A DNA stretch of 27,311 nucleotides from JASGDC01 sp047608145 (GTDB lineage Bacteria; Actinomycetota; Actinomycetes; Actinomycetales; Micrococcaceae). The stretch lies in contig JASGDC010000043.1 of the NCBI GenBank assembly GCA_047608145.1, positions 1 to 27,311 of the forward strand. The letters are read 5' to 3'. The position numbers and the translations under genes are program-made. The stretch's first letter is position 1. Every line of letters starts with the position of its first letter. A model generated the notes under the pieces. It was not told the origin of the DNA. It did not search any database and saw nothing but the letters and a program-made list of their open reading frames with translations. Below, in pieces: positions 7,508 to 14,416 of the stretch.

Positions 7508-7798
7508 ATGGCAAAGAACCGTAGCGAACTAGTTGCTGAAGTAGCTAAGAAAACTGGTAAAACTCAGGTTGAGGTAAACGAAACTCTTAACGCTGTCTTT
7601 GAATCATTCATCGAAGTTGTTAAAAAGGGTGACAAACTTACAATTCCAGGTTACCTTTCAGTAGAGCGTACTGACCGTGCTGCTCGTAAAGGCCGTAACC
7701 CACGTACTGGCGAAACTATTGAAATTCCTGCTGGTCACGGTGTAAAGATTTCTGCTGGTAGCAAGCTAAAGGCTGCTGCTCAGGGTAAGAGAAAATAA
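7508..7798 (+). CDS. hup: HU-family nucleoid DNA-binding protein
   Basis: This 96-residue HU/IHF-family protein begins MAKNRSELVAEVAKKTGKTQ and carries the DNA-binding arm ERTDRAARKGRNPRTGETI with the conserved arm proline (NPRTGE). HU dimers bend and compact chromosomal DNA without strong sequence preference. It lacks the long lysine/alanine tail of mycobacterial HupB; the C-terminus ends only KLKAAAQGKRK. AGGAG lies ten bases before the ATG. The codon use is biased toward a few synonyms, fitting high expression, and a strong terminator follows the stop by about 20 bases. Confidence 0.95.
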   Translation: MAKNRSELVAEVAKKTGKTQVEVNETLNAVFESFIEVVKKGDKLTIPGYLSVERTDRAARKGRNPRTGETIEIPAGHGVKISAGSKLKAAAQGKRK

Positions 7799-7816
7799 TA
7801 ACTAATACTTTTTAGC

Positions 7817-7850
7817 AAAAAGGAGATGCAATTATTGCATCTCCTTTTTT
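7817..7850 (+). terminator. Rho-independent terminator of the HU gene
   Basis: AAAAGGAGATGCAA pairs with TTGCATCTCCTTTT across a three-base loop TTA, giving up to 15 bp, and the 3' arm runs into a T-run. The structure is symmetric enough to work in both directions. Confidence 0.93.
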
Positions 7851-7855
7851 GTGTT

Positions 7856-7879
7856 TAGTTTTAAATATATTTAAAACTA
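7856..7879. repeat. Perfect 24-bp AT-rich palindrome
   Basis: The two 12-base halves, TAGTTTTAAATA and TATTTAAAACTA, are exact reverse complements with no spacer. It lies six bases after the HU terminator. The function is not apparent; it could be a protein-binding site or cruciform. Confidence 0.75.
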
Positions 7880-7889
7880 CTTCCTAAGC

Positions 7890-7933
7890 TTTTTCTGGTT
7901 TCCTTACAAAATTTTGATAGGAAACCAGAAAAA
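7890..7933. repeat. Perfect 15-bp inverted repeat with 14-base spacer
   Basis: TTTTTCTGGTTTCCT at 7890-7904 and AGGAAACCAGAAAAA at 7919-7933 are exact complements. The spacer contains the palindrome CAAAATTTTG. Read on the plus strand the stem is followed by A residues; read on the minus strand it is also bounded by Ts within the arm. It could be a terminator, a structured RNA, or an operator pair. Confidence 0.75.
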
Positions 7934-8002
7934 CAACTGGAAATACAATTAAATAGCTAACTATCAAAATTCTCAGAAAACTTTAACTGTTATATCTAGA
8001 AA

Positions 8003-8037
8003 TATAAAGTTGAGTGATGTACACTCAACTTTATAGA
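8003..8037 (+). promoter_or_regulatory. HspR-type HAIR operator overlapping the clpB promoter
   Basis: TATAAAGTTGAGTG at 8003-8016 and CACTCAACTTTATA at 8022-8035 are exact complements with a five-base centre. Inside is GTTGAGT-N7-ACTCAAC, which differs from the HspR consensus CTTGAGT-N7-ACTCAAG at only the outermost base of each arm. TTGAGT (8010-8015) and TATAGA (8032-8037), 16 bases apart, form a plausible promoter within it, so HspR binding would block RNA polymerase. HspR control of clpB is known in Streptomyces and related actinobacteria. No hspR gene is in the window. Confidence 0.85.
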
Positions 8038-8072
8038 CATAAATAACATTATGTGAGAGGATTTGATAAATT

Positions 8073-10661
8073 ATGAGTGAAAAATTCACCACAAAGAGCC
8101 AGGAGACTATCGGTGATGCGGTAGATATCGCAAATACAGCAGGTAATTCACTGGTAGAGCCGGTACATATATTACAAGCGTTGTTAAAACAAGAAGATAG
8201 TATTGCTAATTCCCTACTCAATGCACTAGGTATTGATGTAAACCAACTTCTAATTGAAGCACAAGGAATTCAACGGACACTGCCAGCTAGTTCTGGAAAT
8301 AGTGTAGCTAATGCACAATTAAGTCGTACTGGGTTGATAGTTATCCAAGAAGCACATAAAGAAGCCAGTGCAATGGGTGATGAATATACTTCCACAGAAC
8401 ACCTACTATTAGGTGTTTCTGCAGATAAAGGTGCAGCAGGCACCCTTCTTAAGGATAAGGGAGCAACTCGAAAAGCACTAGCTGATACCCTGCCTACAAT
8501 ACGTGGAAATCGTAAAATTACTAATCCAGATCCAGAAAATACCTTCCAATCACTGGAAAAATATGGAGTAGACCTTACTGCAATCGCGACTGAAGGAAAA
8601 CTTGATCCCGTAATTGGGCGTGATTCAGAAATTCGTCGTGTTATTCAAGTACTTTCAAGACGCACCAAAAATAACCCTGTGTTAATTGGTGAACCTGGCG
8701 TAGGTAAAACTGCAGTTGTTGAAGGGCTGGCACAACGTATCGTCGCTGGAGACGTTCCAGAAAGCTTACGCGGTAAGTCACTTATATCGTTAGACTTATC
8801 CGCAATGGTTGCTGGTGCTAAATTCCGCGGCGACTTTGAGGAACGTTTAAAAGCAGTTCTAGAGGAAATTAAAGACTCTAACGGCCAAGTAGTTACTTTC
8901 ATTGACGAAATCCACACTGTGGTTGGTGCTGGAGCATCTTCTGATGGCTCAATGGATGCTGGAAATATGTTAAAACCAATGTTAGCTCGTGGTGAACTTC
9001 GACTAATTGGTGCGACTACCTTAGATGAATATCGAGAAAATATTGAAAAAGACGCAGCACTTGAACGCCGCTTTCAGCAGGTTTATGTAGGCGAACCAAG
9101 CGTAACTGACACTGTAGGCATCCTACGTGGCTTAAAAGAACGCTACGAGGCGCATCACCAAGTTTCGGTGGCCGATTCGGCACTAGTAGCAGCCGCAACT
9201 CTTTCAAACCGTTATATCACTGGCAGGCAGCTTCCAGATAAAGCAATTGACTTAATTGATGAGGCAGCGTCACGTCTTAGGATGGAAATTGACTCAGCTC
9301 CAGAAGAGATTGACCAATTACGTCGTGAAGTAGACCGTCTAACCATGGAAGAGTTGGCACTAGCTACTGAGTCAGATTCAGCTAGTAAAGCACGCTTGGA
9401 AAAACTGCGTGAAAAACTTGCTAACAAGAAAGAAAAACTAACTGCTCTTAATGCTCGCTGGGAGGAAGAACGTGCTAGTTTGAATCGAGTTGGTGACTTA
9501 AAGAAACAAATCGATGCTAAACGCTCTGAAGCTGAAGTAGCGCAACGTGAAGGCAAGCTAGAAGATGCAGCTCGTATTTTATATGGCGAAATTCCACAAT
9601 TAGAGAATGAGCTAACTGAAGCACAAGAAGCTGAGACTGCCCAAGGTGCTACTACTCCAATGGTTGCGGACGAAGTGTCAGCAGATGACATTGCTGCAGT
9701 CGTATCTGCATGGACTGGTATTCCTGCAGGGCGTATGCTTGAAGGCGAACAGCAAAAACTGCTACACATGGAAGAACATATTGGTTCACGCTTAATTGGG
9801 CAGGAAAAAGCAGTGCAGGTAGTTTCTGACGCGGTACGCCGTGCTCGAGCTGGCATCTCAGATCCAAACCGTCCTACTGGTTCATTCCTATTCCTAGGTC
9901 CTACTGGTGTCGGTAAAACTGAGCTTGCCAAAGCATTGGCCGAGTTCATTTTTGACGACGAACGCTCAATGGTCCGTATTGATATGAGTGAATACTCTGA
10001 AAAGCACAGCGTATCAAGACTTGTAGGTGCCCCTCCAGGATATGTAGGCTACGATGAGGGCGGCCAGTTGACTGAGGCAGTTCGCCGTCGTCCATACTCT
10101 GTGGTATTACTTGATGAAGTTGAAAAAGCACACCCTGAAATCTTCGATATCTTGCTTCAAGTGTTAGACGATGGTCGACTAACTGATGGCCAAGGCCGGA
10201 CTATTGATTTCAGAAACGTAATTCTGATTTTGACTTCCAATATTGGTTCACAATTCTTAACTAACCAAAGTATGGATAACGAAACTAAGGTTAAATCTGT
10301 TATGCAGCTAGTTAACGCTAGCTTCAAACCAGAGTTCTTAAACCGTTTAGACGAGATTGTAATGTTCGATGCTCTTAGCAAGAATGAACTCGCTAAGATT
10401 GTTGACCTAAATGTTGTAGCTCTAGCTAAACGTTTAAGTGAACGCCAACTATCACTGACTGTTAGTGAGGCTGCCACTCAATGGCTCGCCAACACAGGCT
10501 ATGACCCGGCATTCGGTGCTAGGCCATTACGTAGGCTCGTACAGCGTGAAATTGGCGATAAACTTGCTAAAGATTTATTATCTGGTGAAATACGTGATGG
10601 TGATACTGTCTATGTTGACCTAGGAGAAGATAGTTTAACACTAAACAGAGAAACTAAATAA
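8073..10661 (+). CDS. clpB: ClpB disaggregase (Hsp100 AAA+ chaperone)
   Basis: This 862-residue, full-length ClpB rescues proteins from aggregates together with DnaK/DnaJ/GrpE in the cytoplasm. The Clp_N repeat domain covers about residues 1-150. NBD1 has Walker A GEPGVGKT at 206-213 and Walker B VVTFIDEIHTVVGAG. The coiled-coil middle domain spans about 410-525, with charged heptads. NBD2 has Walker A GPTGVGKT at 609-616 and Walker B VVLLDEVEKAHPEI; the C-terminal D2-small domain follows. There is no ClpP-binding IGF/L loop, as expected for ClpB. GAGAGG precedes the ATG. The HAIR box 38 bases upstream implies heat-shock repression by HspR. A terminator shared with the convergent septum gene follows. 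Confidence 0.98.
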   Translation: MSEKFTTKSQETIGDAVDIANTAGNSLVEPVHILQALLKQEDSIANSLLNALGIDVNQLLIEAQGIQRTLPASSGNSVANAQLSRTGLIVIQEAHKEASAMGDEYTSTEHLLLGVSADKGAAGTLLKDKGATRKALADTLPTIRGNRKITNPDPENTFQSLEKYGVDLTAIATEGKLDPVIGRDSEIRRVIQVLSRRTKNNPVLIGEPGVGKTAVVEGLAQRIVAGDVPESLRGKSLISLDLSAMVAGAKFRGDFEERLKAVLEEIKDSNGQVVTFIDEIHTVVGAGASSDGSMDAGNMLKPMLARGELRLIGATTLDEYRENIEKDAALERRFQQVYVGEPSVTDTVGILRGLKERYEAHHQVSVADSALVAAATLSNRYITGRQLPDKAIDLIDEAASRLRMEIDSAPEEIDQLRREVDRLTMEELALATESDSASKARLEKLREKLANKKEKLTALNARWEEERASLNRVGDLKKQIDAKRSEAEVAQREGKLEDAARILYGEIPQLENELTEAQEAETAQGATTPMVADEVSADDIAAVVSAWTGIPAGRMLEGEQQKLLHMEEHIGSRLIGQEKAVQVVSDAVRRARAGISDPNRPTGSFLFLGPTGVGKTELAKALAEFIFDDERSMVRIDMSEYSEKHSVSRLVGAPPGYVGYDEGGQLTEAVRRRPYSVVLLDEVEKAHPEIFDILLQVLDDGRLTDGQGRTIDFRNVILILTSNIGSQFLTNQSMDNETKVKSVMQLVNASFKPEFLNRLDEIVMFDALSKNELAKIVDLNVVALAKRLSERQLSLTVSEAATQWLANTGYDPAFGARPLRRLVQREIGDKLAKDLLSGEIRDGDTVYVDLGEDSLTLNRETK

Positions 10662-10667
10662 TGATTT

Positions 10668-10702
10668 AAAATACAGGCTCTAGAAATAGGGTCTGTATTT
10701 TT
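10668..10702. terminator. Terminator between clpB and the convergent septum-formation gene
   Basis: AAAATACAGGCTC pairs with GGGTCTGTATTTT across an eight-base loop (two G-U pairs) and is followed by a T-run on the plus strand. On the minus strand the mirror arm also ends in Ts, so it can serve both genes; it just overlaps the 3' end of the septum gene. Confidence 0.8.
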
Positions 10703-11663
10703 ATTTAGTAAATTGAGTAGTTACTGGTTGTGGAGGCACAAAGAAACAAACTGCACGACGGTCCCCATTGTTATATGATGTTTCATCTGGGTGAGTCCAG
10801 TATGTTTCAATCCCTTGTCCATTAATATCAACATCAGGATTTATTGCACTATCTACTTGCGCTGCACAAACTTGTTGCACTGCTGCATTAGCAGTATCAT
10901 TACCAGGATAACCAGAGTCGCCTAAGTCTAACGAGTCATCAACATAAAATACTTCAGCATTATGAGACTGAGTACACGGTACGACACTATAATTTTGGTT
11001 ATTATCGTCTGCATCTTTCCAATTATTAATACACTGTCCAACCTGCAAAGAACTAACTCCTATAGTTTGTGGAGAATTATTCTGTGATTGCTGAATTTGT
11101 GTTGCAGTTGCTGTCGGCGTAAACACTGGCCTAGATGCTTTTATATAATCTCTAGATATTATAAAAGCTCCTAAAGCTAATACCACAGTAGTTACCACTG
11201 CAATAAATTCTAGTAGTCTTTTACTAATTTTTAATTTTGGACGCTTTGTGTTATTTCTTCCAGTTGAGTTCTTCTGTGGTGCTCCTTTGGCATTTTCGCC
11301 AGTTTTTCCAGGATCTTTATCAGTTACCGCCGGAATCTCGTCGGTATTTTCACCATCTACACCTAGGTCAGCTTTTTCAACTTTCGGCATTTTAAGTTTT
11401 GCAGCTCTGGCAGCTCTGTTAAGTTGCTCAGTTTTATTAATTTTATTAATTTTTTTCTGCTGCTTAGCCTGATCTTCTAATAATTTTAATGATTCTTTAT
11501 CAGCAAGTGCGCTGCTACTTAAGATAGGAATTGTGAACTTTGGTTTTTTTATTTCCGCTTTAACTTCTGTTTTTTCTTCAGTTTTTTTAGATGTCTCAGC
11601 ATAAAAATTGGGATTAACTTTATGTCGTCTCCGCTCAAGTTGCCGGTCATCTTTAATTGTCAT
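10701..11663 (-). CDS. Septum formation-family membrane protein
   Basis: This 320-residue protein has a long, lysine-rich cytoplasmic N-terminus (about residues 1-147). One membrane segment follows at about 148-168 (FIAVVTTVVLALGAFIISRDY). After a serine/threonine/glutamine linker comes an extracellular domain from about 200 to the end. That domain has the spaced cysteines and signature residues of the 'septum formation' family (PF13845-like): VGQCINNW, VPCTQSHNAEVFYV, QVCAAQV, and GDRRAVCFFVPP. Members are actinobacterial and their molecular role is not settled. GGAG precedes the ATG at 11663, and TATAAT (11693-11698, minus) is a candidate -10. Its 3' end overlaps the shared terminator with clpB. 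Confidence 0.82.
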   Translation of the reverse strand: MTIKDDRQLERRRHKVNPNFYAETSKKTEEKTEVKAEIKKPKFTIPILSSSALADKESLKLLEDQAKQQKKINKINKTEQLNRAARAAKLKMPKVEKADLGVDGENTDEIPAVTDKDPGKTGENAKGAPQKNSTGRNNTKRPKLKISKRLLEFIAVVTTVVLALGAFIISRDYIKASRPVFTPTATATQIQQSQNNSPQTIGVSSLQVGQCINNWKDADDNNQNYSVVPCTQSHNAEVFYVDDSLDLGDSGYPGNDTANAAVQQVCAAQVDSAINPDVDINGQGIETYWTHPDETSYNNGDRRAVCFFVPPQPVTTQFTK

Positions 11664-11826
11664 TTATCTCCAAAAGTTAAACACCTATCACCATTATAGG
11701 CTCAAAGTACAGTTATTCCTACAAAGTGTAGTTTTTTTGAAACACCTAGCTATTATTTAGAGAAACATTAGCTAAAACATTGTAACCTAGTAAATAATGG
11801 ATATTTTATGATGTGAAGGAGACGCA

Positions 11827-12024
11827 ATGGGTCGCGGACGTCAGAAAGCTAAGCACACTAAACTTGCACGCGAGCTAAAGTACACAGAATCTCAGACCGA
11901 TCTCAGCGCACTTCAGGCAGAATTAGCTGGTAAACAGGCTAATGATACTGATAGTTATGACGAACAAGATGACTATTCAGAAATTGCAGCACGTTATAAT
12001 TACGATAAAGATGAAGAAAAATAA
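11827..12024 (+). CDS. DUF3073 family protein
   Basis: This 65-residue protein starts MGRGRQKAKHTKLARELKYT, the conserved core of DUF3073, and continues with an acidic tail rich in D, E and Y (DSYDEQDDYSEIAARYNYDKDEE). The family is confined to actinobacteria and has no known function. The basic N-terminus followed by an acidic tail suggests nucleic-acid or ribosome contact, but this is only a guess. GAAGGAGA lies just upstream of the ATG. In other actinobacteria the gene often lies near purine genes and the SCP-like gene; here it is convergent with that SCP-like gene, with an 18-base gap. Confidence 0.88.
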   Translation: MGRGRQKAKHTKLARELKYTESQTDLSALQAELAGKQANDTDSYDEQDDYSEIAARYNYDKDEEK

Positions 12025-12042
12025 GCTTCTAATTAATTTACT

Positions 12043-12387
12043 TTAAATTGGCAAAATATTTGAAAGATTGGCCTGCACTCCAGAAGCTAGTATTTCACCA
12101 TTTTCGATGCCCGAATCCCAATAGATTTCACCTAAAGCTAATGCTACCCATATTTCTGGACTCATTTCTATGACATTAGGTGGGGTGCCTCTACGATGAT
12201 TTTGCCCAACTATACATTGGGTAACACCATATGGAGGCACTCTAACTTCTACTGAATTACCTGGAGCTTTAGCACTAAGTTCGAGAAGTAAGTATCGTGT
12301 AACTGTCGGCAAAGCAGATTTATCACCTTGTTGATAAGCAAATATCGCTGCTTTACCATCAGTTTTAGAAATTTTACCGCGTGCCAT
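12043..12387 (-). CDS. Sterol carrier-like small protein (actinobacterial SCP family)
   Basis: This 114-residue protein begins MARGKISKTDGKAAIFAYQQG and has the pattern of the actinobacterial sterol-carrier-like family: LLLELSAKAPGNSVEVRVPPYGVTQCI, then HRRGTPPNVIEMSPEIWVALALGE. These single-domain proteins resemble SCP-2 folds, but their ligand in bacteria is unknown. The ATG at 12387 is one base after the TAG of the asparaginase-family gene, so the two are likely co-transcribed and coupled. In relatives I recall a similar protein next to purF; purF is absent here. No signal peptide is seen, so it is cytoplasmic. Confidence 0.8.
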   Translation of the reverse strand: MARGKISKTDGKAAIFAYQQGDKSALPTVTRYLLLELSAKAPGNSVEVRVPPYGVTQCIVGQNHRRGTPPNVIEMSPEIWVALALGEIYWDSGIENGEILASGVQANLSNILPI

Positions 12388-12388
12388 T

Positions 12389-13390
12389 CTATCCTAGAGT
12401 TGCTAATAATTTTGCACTAGGCACTATTGCACCTACTACTTCATTGCCACCAGTAATCGGTGGTACTACCTCGCTTAGTACTTGGCGCGCTTTCTCAACA
12501 TCTACAGCACCTACTCCAGCAAGTAAGGTAATACCTGCAATAGTAGCTGCACGGTTATTACCATCTAAGATCTTTACAGCTGCACAAGTACCATCTCCAG
12601 CAGCTAGTACACATACGCCTTCAACACCACTCTTTGCTAAAATTCCAAGTTCAGAAATTACTGTAGTATCTGGGTGTCCAAAGCCATCAATAGCTTCTGG
12701 GTAGTCAAGAATAGTAGTTGCAACGGTAGCAACTCGAGCATCCATACTATGGCTAGAAGGCGCATGTGCAACTTTACCAATTGCAGTAGCTAAGCCCTTT
12801 AAAGTCATAGCTGGAACTGGAGCCCCACAACCATCAACTCCGGTATGAGTTAGCATTTCTTCAGCAAACTCTTCGTAAGTTTCTCGAATTAGCTTTTGTA
12901 GTGGATGTTTTGGTGACAGGTAACTATCTAGTGGCCAGTTATTTTCTTTACACGCCCACAAGAAAGCTGCATGTTTACCAGAGCAACACATTGCTAGTGG
13001 TGACTTTTTATATCCAGCTTTTATATATTCTGATCGACTCTTTGAATCTACTGGCCAGCTTGGCGGGCACTGTAAATCATCTACGCTAACTCCAGCCTGC
13101 TCTAACATGCGCTCCACAATATCTAAGTGCCACTTAGAACCAGTGTGTGATGAGGAAGTAATTGCTACTTCAGCACCAAAAAGTGGTACTCCAGCACGCA
13201 ATACGGCAATTGTTTGTATAGACTTTAACGTTGATCTTGGGTAAATAAAAGCGGTAGAATCACCTAATTCTACTAAAGTTTTACCTTGTTTAACCACAAC
13301 GGCTGCCCCAATATGTCTAGATTCAATAAAACCTGAGCGTTCAACATGTGCAAGCTCTACTGCATCTTTGGGCGAAAAAGTCTCTAACAC
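12389..13390 (-). CDS. L-asparaginase II family protein (PF06089)
   Basis: This protein of about 333 residues belongs to the actinobacterial/rhizobial asparaginase II family. Key blocks are LAHVERSGFIESRHIGAAVVV, STLKSIQTIAVLRAG, SGKHAAFLWACKENNWP, and GVDGCGAPVPAMTL. Family members are annotated as deamidating asparagine, with a serine-lysine and cysteine-rich active site. I chose GTG at 13390 rather than GTG at 13399, because GAAAGG at 13399-13404 is a ribosome site only if the later codon is used. The Family N-terminus fits equally well. It is followed without a gap by the SCP-like gene. A TATAAT-like -10 at 13431-13436 (minus) lies upstream. Whether it acts as an asparaginase in vivo is unproven. 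Confidence 0.82.
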   Translation of the reverse strand: MLETFSPKDAVELAHVERSGFIESRHIGAAVVVKQGKTLVELGDSTAFIYPRSTLKSIQTIAVLRAGVPLFGAEVAITSSSHTGSKWHLDIVERMLEQAGVSVDDLQCPPSWPVDSKSRSEYIKAGYKKSPLAMCCSGKHAAFLWACKENNWPLDSYLSPKHPLQKLIRETYEEFAEEMLTHTGVDGCGAPVPAMTLKGLATAIGKVAHAPSSHSMDARVATVATTILDYPEAIDGFGHPDTTVISELGILAKSGVEGVCVLAAGDGTCAAVKILDGNNRAATIAGITLLAGVGAVDVEKARQVLSEVVPPITGGNEVVGAIVPSAKLLATLG

Positions 13391-13430
13391 AAACCCCACC
13401 TTTCAAATGGAAAAACAGAAAAATAATTAA

Positions 13431-13468
13431 ATTATAAAGTTACGCACCTACAGCATATCCGAATATGC
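13431..13468 (-). promoter_or_regulatory. Candidate promoter and inverted repeat before the asparaginase gene
   Basis: On the minus strand TATAAT at 13431-13436 is a good -10. The inverted repeat GCATAT-CCGA-ATATGC at 13453-13468 covers the expected -35 position and could be an operator. No good -35 hexamer is visible, which would suit an activator-dependent promoter. Confidence 0.35.
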
Positions 13469-13502
13469 CTAAGTAAAGCAAAATAAATTTTAAGCTTATT
13501 TA

Positions 13503-14414
13503 TTAAGCATCTTTAGGCAACAAAGTAATCAAAGAAGCTTCTGGGCGACAAGCAAACCGGAATGGGAAATATGGTGAATTACCTAAACCAGCTGAAACAT
13601 TAATATAACTAGTATTCACGCCTGATTCCCAAGTATGTAAGCCTCGAGATTTTTCCAGTGGAATATCGCAATTAGCTACTATTGCTCCGTAAAAAGGAAT
13701 TCGTAATTGTCCGCCGTGAGTATGCCCAGCAAAAATCAGCTGTGAGCCAGCTTCAGTAAATTCGTCAAGTACTCTGATATACGGCGCGTGAATTACACCG
13801 ATTTTTACTCCAGGAACTTCTTCATTTAAAAATCCTTGAAATTCATCTAATTCCATATGTGGATCATTAACTCCACTAAACTTGAGATAAGAACCGAGAA
13901 TATCAAAGTTTTCCTTACCATTAATGATGTTAGTCCAGCCAAATCTTTCAAAAGTCTGTCCTAGTTCCATGTACGGCATATCTAACTTTGGTGGTTTAAT
14001 ATCTTTGGTTTTATGTTGATTACTTGGAGCAAATAAATATTTAGCAGGATTCCTAAATGTTGGCGCTATGTAATCATTTGAACCAGCGACAAACACGCCT
14101 GGAATACCAGCAAAAGGACTTAATGCTCGTTTAATTGCTGGTATTGCTTTTGGTGATGACAAACTATCGCCCGTATTGACAATAAAATCAGGTTGGTACT
14201 TTGCTAAAGACCCCACCCAAGTTTCTTTCCAAAGCTGGTTAGGCATCATATGCAAATCTGCAATATGCAGCACTGTAATTGGCTTAGCACCAGGCTCTAG
14301 AATTTTTACTTTATCAAAACGTAATGCAAAATTACGTCGCTCAATTGCATTAGCGTAAAACAAAGTTGCAGCTGATGAGCCAGCTGCAACTTTGAATAGT
14401 TTTTTATAATTCAT
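13503..14414 (-). CDS. Metallophosphoesterase
   Basis: This 303-residue calcineurin-like phosphoesterase has a weakly hydrophobic N-terminus (about residues 5-23) that may anchor it to the membrane. All family motifs are present: D53-x-H55 in LHIADLHMMP, NTGDSLSS, GSNDY in place of the usual GNHD, and GHTHGGQLRIP at about 230-236. These residues bind two metal ions. The substrate is unknown. Its ATG follows two bases after the PBP stop, so it is co-transcribed with the PBP. I recall the same neighbours in mycobacteria and corynebacteria, where the protein is linked to ponA-type PBPs only by position. Confidence 0.9.
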   Translation of the reverse strand: MNYKKLFKVAAGSSAATLFYANAIERRNFALRFDKVKILEPGAKPITVLHIADLHMMPNQLWKETWVGSLAKYQPDFIVNTGDSLSSPKAIPAIKRALSPFAGIPGVFVAGSNDYIAPTFRNPAKYLFAPSNQHKTKDIKPPKLDMPYMELGQTFERFGWTNIINGKENFDILGSYLKFSGVNDPHMELDEFQGFLNEEVPGVKIGVIHAPYIRVLDEFTEAGSQLIFAGHTHGGQLRIPFYGAIVANCDIPLEKSRGLHTWESGVNTSYINVSAGLGNSPYFPFRFACRPEASLITLLPKDA

Positions 14415-14416
14415 CT

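Noticed and set aside
9212..9949. A 245-residue minus-strand ORF within clpB
   Set aside because: It is antisense to the conserved ClpB coding frame, is serine/arginine-rich as shadow frames often are, and has no ribosome site or known motif.
11780..11812. A promoter for the DUF3073 gene (TTGTAA and TATGAT)
   Set aside because: The spacing is 21 bases, and the better spaced alternative (TATTTT) is a poor -10.
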